NCBI GenBank assembly: GCA_033439265.1
Contig: JAVTVX010000009.1
Location: 2,469,609-2,533,608, forward strand
Source of the DNA: Dillenia suffruticosa
Taxonomy: Eukaryota; Streptophyta; Magnoliopsida; Dilleniales; Dilleniaceae
Length of the DNA stretch: 64,000 nucleotides
Direction of reading: 5' to 3'
The notes under the pieces are model-generated. The model did no database searches and was not told where the DNA came from. It saw only the letters and a list, made by a program, of their open reading frames with translations. A program made the position numbers and the translations under genes. The number at the start of each line of letters is the position of its first letter. Within the stretch, counting starts at the first letter, position 1. Shown here piece by piece: positions 59,141 to 64,000 of this stretch.

Positions 59141-59890
59141 AAAAAAAAATAGAAAGGATAACATGAAAGAGACATCTACCCTACAACTTAGAGGCTAAGA
59201 AGGTTAATAATCCAAGAGAATGAAAGGAGCCGTGATTGATAAATGACTGAATATAAAATGCTGAAGTTTTAGAATTTGATAAGAATATAGTTGGGGAACA
59301 AAGTTGTAATTTATTGAACTTACTGCTAAATGCTAAAAATTATTCTCTATATATATATATATATCTTCATTTTTATTTTTAATATCTTTTTTAATCTCGA
59401 CGTTATCAAACATTACGCTAAGTGTTATTTTTTCTCCTTTTTCTTTTTTAGGTCAGAAGGGTAGTCAATATTTATCTCTTTTAATCATTATAATAAAAGT
59501 CTGTATCAGTATTATCTGGTAATATTTTTTTAAATAACTTTATGGAAACTTCTCGACAAACATTTCTTCCAAAATTTGCAAATCATAATGTATCAATTTG
59601 CATATGAAACTCAAAGAGATCCTGATATTCTATTTGAAGTAACAAATCTTTTCATCGAAGGAATATGAATCGGACAAATTGGTATAAATACAAGTTTTAC
59701 CTCGAGCCAAGTTTTGTTTGCCTTGCCAACAAGATATGATATCTATAATTATTGAATTAGGAAGAGGGTCGATAGGAATACAACTCAATTTTGATGACCC
59801 AAAAAATGAAAAAGAAAAAAAAAAGCTAGTGGCTTATGGGTCCATCAAAACCAAATATTGGAATTTCTTGGTCAGCAAGGTATATGTAGG

Positions 59891-59919
59891 TATGTATGTA
59901 TGTATGTATGTATGTATGT
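59891..59919. repeat. (TATG)n microsatellite
   Basis: Seven tandem TATG units. Confidence 0.95.
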
Positions 59920-60299
59920 GGACTAGGTATTCGGTTTCAAGAATTATAATGATGTCCTACTTTAAGATGTTTGAAAATTATGAAAGCTTGAACTAAAATG
60001 GTCTCACTTCTTTATCGTTTTCAAAAGAACCTTGTTTATTTTGCCAGTTTAGGATAAGAACGTAATACATTAATACATATTGTTGAGACTCTCTCTCTCT
60101 TTCTCAATTTACTTTAAAATATATAGAAGAGTTTTCAGCTTAGTCGAAGTGATAGAGACATTTTACAAAGGAACTTCATGTGTATGTTGTCGGGGTTTGT
60201 GGGGAGAGAGAGAGAGAGGGGGGGGATGAGAGAGAACATGAAGGGTAGTAATAAGGGGACTGGACTCAAACGAAACGATCTGATATGTGTTTTGAATAT

Positions 60300-60485
60300 T
60301 GCGACATAAAATCAACGGATAGTTGACATATCGAATAGATTATTGTGTCTCTTAATTAAGATTATGAGTTCAATTCGTAATTTGGATATAGAATCAATTA
60401 CGTTAAAAAACTTCTACTCTTTTAAAAAGGACCTCAGCCAGGTCGACCCATATTAATCAGAACAAAAATTTGAACACCGGACTAA
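60300..60485 (+). repeat. tRNA-derived SINE-like relic
   Basis: A forward copy with the tRNA-like head GATAGTTGACATATCGAATA, GTGTCTCTTAATTAAGATTA, TGAGTTCAATTCGTAATTTG, then AGGACCTCAGCCAGGTCGAC, CCATATTAATCAGAAC and a final TTTGAACACCGGACT. Confidence 0.65.
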
Positions 60486-60595
60486 ATCCAAAGTCACAAA
60501 AAAAATTGCAACATAAAGGAAATTTAAAATAAGAAAAATAATTTATGGGACAATTTAATAGAGGATTAGTTTTGGTAAGATGACGAATGTCCTAT

Positions 60596-60596
<1 letters not shown>

Positions 60597-60629
<33 letters not shown>

Positions 60630-60637
60630 TGATGATG
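60597..60637. repeat. (AAT)n then (GAT)n microsatellite
   Basis: About ten AAT units followed by four GAT units. Confidence 0.95.
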
Positions 60638-62026
60638 ACAATAATTATAACTGAAAAAAAATCCACCCTCAGCCTGGTGTTGGAAAGATGGACCACCAGT
60701 CGTATTGAACCCAATGGGCCGCTGACCATGGTTTTTTCACATGCCTTGCTATCTGCTTTTAAGGCAAAACCGCGATCTCCTTGTCAAACCCGGAATGGGG
60801 GATACTAACGTATAATTGATTCAATAATTAAATACTGATATTTATTAAATAAAATCAAATTTAAATTTTATATATAATAAAAATAGATATCAGAAAAATT
60901 TTATCTATCAAAGAGTTAACCCGCGGTTGGAATTGGATTTGTTCAGATGTATAATCCTGGAAAAAACCAAAAGAAATTGTACCTTATTCTGAGTGAACCA
61001 TCCATTGTGGTGTGGGCATGAAGAATCCACATCTCTCATCTTTATTCGACTTTGATTTCATTGTGTCGACTTTAAATCCATAGACGCAATTAATATGGGT
61101 GGGGGCCAAGTTTCAAATTTAGGTCATGATTCTATGATGCCACTACACACATAGTGGGTTAGAGGGTCGATGAAAGTGTCCTTTCGGAGGCCCCTTTCTC
61201 TACCAAAAATCCCTTTGACGATCTCAATCAAATTCTAAAATTTTAAATTTCTTATTTTAATTAAAATATTATCAATACAATAAGATAAATAAAATAAAAG
61301 TAAATTAAGATTTTCAAATACTGCTTAATACTGCAACTGTCTTAATTACTATAACACAATTAAGTAATTAAATATTTTTAACTAATTCTATTTTTAAAAT
61401 ATGGTTTATAAACTTAGAAACTTTCCCCTTTATAATTAGCTTTTAAAATTAATATGATATTAGGGTGAGCATCGACGCCCGGTTAGTATGGTGACCGACA
61501 CACGTACCCCTTAACCAAAGTGTCGTTTTCAAATATTATGTATAAAAAAAACACATATCAAAAGAGGGTTTTATTTCTTAAATATCTAACCTAATTCTAA
61601 CTCCGTTTGTGATTCTAAGTTCCGATTTATTTCCATGAAATATATATGAAGCTAACAAAAAGCCCTATTAAAAAAAGTAATTAAGTAACTCTTTGTTTGG
61701 AAAAAAAAATTATAAAATCTCTTATCGTAAATGAATGAAGATTTTTTTTTTTTTTGTTTTTAATAAACTCTTGGGGGTGGAAAGAGGCAAAATTGGAGCT
61801 CTGCCCTATCCGTGTGGGAGATGAATTGGACCCATAAGTTTGGGTATACATTGCACACGTCCAAACATTATTTTAAGGTACATAAATGATTAAGATGATA
61901 AGATCGGGTGGGTATCAGGGTTGCCAGAAAAAGCCTAATGTTGGGTTCTACGTTCACGTGACGGTCAAGCCATTGCTGTTTCTCCGTCACAGGGATGTCG
62001 GCTATGACCAACGCGTATTCCATTCA

Positions 62027-62030
<4 letters not shown>

Positions 62031-62079
<49 letters not shown>
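62031..62079. repeat. (TC)n microsatellite, longest in the window
   Basis: A pure TC run of 24 units with no interruption. Confidence 0.97.
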
Positions 62080-62081
<2 letters not shown>

Positions 62082-62274
62082 ATGTGGTCTTTCGTTTTTG
62101 CATACGTCTGCTTCTTCCTTGACACATTTGGCAACAAAGGGTGCACGGGGCCGACTAATCTATGGTAAGGTCATTAAAATCAAGGAAATTGAATTTGCAG
62201 GTTGTCTTTTATAAAATTTTAAGCACTCATGAAACGTAAGGTGAAAAGGTAAGATTGTTGTTTCGAAAATTTTT

Positions 62275-62465
62275 TGAATAATACTAACATTTGATAGTTC
62301 AGTTGGTTCGAAAATTAACGTCTCTTAATTATGGTCGGGAGTTCGATCTCTCATGAAAACATAAAAATCAACACTGGGAGACTCGTCATTCAATTGGGCC
62401 CTATAAACGGTCGACCTAGATTAATCAGGTAAAACCTCAGATACTGAATTGATAGTCTAGCCATA
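62275..62465 (+). mobile_element. tRNA-derived SINE, best-preserved copy of the family
   Basis: The head looks like a tRNA gene: an A-box-like TAGTTCAGTTGG at about 62296, then CGTCTCTTAATTATGG, and a B-box-like GGGAGTTCGATCTC about 35 bp further on. The body continues ACACTGGGAGACTCGTCATT, CAATTGGGCCCTATAAACGG, TCGACCTAGATTAATCAGGT and ends near CCTCAGATACTGAATTGAT. The A and B boxes are the internal polymerase III promoter of tRNA-derived SINEs. About fifteen weaker copies in both orientations are scattered over the window. Confidence 0.75.
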
Positions 62466-63400
62466 GTACCAAAAAAAAGAAAATTTTTTGAATAATTACT
62501 AGATATATAGATTGAATTAAATTTTATGTTTTAATTCATATTAATATGTTTTGATCAAAATTCAAATCATATATTTATTCGTAATGATTAAAACACGTTA
62601 AGTAATTAATTAAAAATTAATCGATAAAAATTGATGTAGACAATCATATATAATTTATTTAATTTATCTAACTTTATTAAAAAAATTTTAGATCAATGAT
62701 CGATATGATATCAATCTACTCGCAACTTTACATCATGGTGAATTCAAATTCACTGCACTACCATTTTTTATTAGGTCTAACGAAAAATGAACATGTTCCG
62801 ATATTTTGTCTATGGTTATAAATACAATATAAAAATTTAAAGATTTTTTTCTATGTATCTATATCATTAATGAGAAATTATCGCTGATCGAAGAATAATT
62901 CTATTCTAAGGTCCTAAATTATGGCCACCACGAATCAACTCCCCCCCCCCCCCCGCCCAAAAAAAAAAAAAAGAAATCAAAGCAAATCTCTCTTTCAACC
63001 TATTTAATTATTTGAAACCCTAAGATCCCAAGAGAGAAGCCAATTGAATAGCAAAACACCAATTCCACCTTTTCTTGCTTAGCCAAAAAAAGAAAAAATA
63101 AAAAAATAAAAAATAAATCCAAGTTTTCTTCTATTTTCCAAGAGACAACTAGTATGTCAGATAAATAAAATTTCCTTTTTCCACCTTTTCTTCTATTTTC
63201 TATTAAAAAACAACAGGGGTAAAACCGGAACTCGGAATCAAGACCAGCATATGACAGGGGTACAAAAGGTCATTTTGTACCTCCTCGGGAAAGGCGTGGG
63301 ATGGAAGAAAATTAAAAACGACTGGCTCCTAAAAACTGTTAGCTCCAACGGCACCGCCTTGAGAATTAGAAACTTTCTTAAATCCCAATTTCAAAATCGA

Positions 63401-63840
63401 TTTCTAAAAAGCCAATGGGCGGTTCTGTCTCCTCTCTAGAACTCTTCAGAGCCTTCACTCTCCAAATCAATCATTCTAATCCTCTCTCAATCTCTCTCTT
63501 TCATCAAAATATATCTTGTTGTCGTTTTAAACCTGGGATTTTAAATTCTATCTCAAAATTGTTGCTGTTTTTCTCTCTTCTCTTCAGGGTTTTTGGGTTC
63601 TGATTCTTTGAATCTTTTTCTTCTGTTAAGTGTAAACGGGGTTCTTGAGAGTTTGGATTCCAATGCTTGTAGATTTTTTCAATTTCTTCCGGATTTTTCT
63701 TTGTTTTCTTGATCTTCTATCAAGAAAATCGGTTCATATGTCCCTTTTCTGATTCCGATCTTTACTTTCTTCTTCTTTTTTGTATAGTCGGTGGGTTTAG
63801 ATTAGTTTCTTTATTTTTGCTTCCAATTACTTTTGTTAAT
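63401..63840 (+). promoter_or_regulatory. Leader of the gene starting at 63841, with a possible upstream ORF
   Basis: A CT-rich leader-like stretch (63428-63600) precedes the gene. A 29-codon upstream ORF runs 63663-63752 (MLVDFFNFFR start, TGA end) unless it is removed by splicing; an acceptor-like TTTTTTGTATAG ends at 63787. Confidence 0.35.
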
Positions 63841-64000
63841 ATGAACAAGGTACAGAAACGTGTTTCATCAATCGTTGGTTCCAAGAATTCATCAAGAATT
63901 CAATCTGTTAAAGAAGGAATGGGCGATACCCATATCGTGAATTCGATTTCCAACCCAGTATCTGATCAAGAACAAGCAGTTTCCGATTGTGAAAGCGGTG
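63841..64000 (+). CDS. Start of an unrecognised protein gene, cut by the window end
   Basis: An ATG at 63841 opens a frame of 53 codons without a stop to the window edge, beginning MNKVQKRVSSIVGSKNSSRI. It follows a plausible pyrimidine-rich leader, and codon use is less AT-rich than the flank, so it is probably real. The visible part is hydrophilic, Ser/Asn/Gln-rich with no motif known to me, and no signal peptide or membrane segment. I cannot assign a function; the frame could also be the first exon of a spliced gene. Confidence 0.55.
   Translation, partial: MNKVQKRVSSIVGSKNSSRIQSVKEGMGDTHIVNSISNPVSDQEQAVSDCESG

Larger units (their letters stand above)
57413..63400. other. Intergenic, transposon relics and microsatellites, no gene seen
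   Basis: G-run at 57594-57606; SINE-like copies at 57615-57795, 58985-59140, 60300-60485 and 62275-62465; microsatellites at 58306-58337, 59348-59364, 59891-59919, 60597-60637 and 62031-62079; C-run at 62940-62956. A CACGTGAC (G-box core) stands at about 61954. No open frame has recognisable coding content. Confidence 0.6.

Overview
The window is nuclear DNA of a flowering plant, almost certainly a eudicot. The genes have many short introns with AT-rich intron sequence and plant-type families (Dof, R2R3-MYB, BOR, plant PANK2). The long intergenic stretches are AT-rich, with CT/GA microsatellites and worn transposon fragments. The species cannot be named from the sequence.

Six protein genes can be read. 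Near the left edge, on the minus strand, are an R2R3-MYB gene of the MYB98/118/119 type (3' end outside the window) and a complete 12-exon borate exporter gene of the BOR1/BOR2 type (714 aa). A gene-poor stretch of about 13 kb follows. It holds SINE-like relics, a 5' piece of U2 snRNA between 16-bp direct repeats, a fragment of an ISU Fe-S scaffold gene, a 157/175-bp tandem duplication and a small hAT-like element with an 8-bp target duplication. From 20.5 to 33.7 kb on the plus strand lies a 22-exon PANK2 gene, coding for pantothenate kinase fused to a DUF89 phosphatase; one of its introns is GC-AG. It is followed by a pair of tRNA-Pro pseudogenes and an intronless-ORF PWWP protein gene (1237 aa) whose downstream flank carries a tandem duplication of about 230 bp. 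On the minus strand come a mitochondrial ribosomal protein bL12m gene, whose 2.5-kb leader intron carries two RTE-type LINE fragments head to head, and a Dof gene very like HCA2/Dof5.6.

From 48.1 to about 63.4 kb I see no intact gene. This part holds many copies of one tRNA-derived SINE-like family, microsatellites, and a clear pseudogene of the 3' end of ATM (the FATC domain, with a stop codon). At the right edge a new plus-strand gene begins at 63841 and runs out of the window.

The genes share no pathway: boron export, coenzyme A synthesis and metabolite repair, chromatin reading, mitochondrial translation and transcription control. They look like ordinary plant neighbours, not a cluster. 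I found no CRISPR array, operon or previously undescribed multi-gene system. The unusual material is gene relics, retrotransposition footprints, the foldback LINE, and single-residue or splice-site oddities in known genes.
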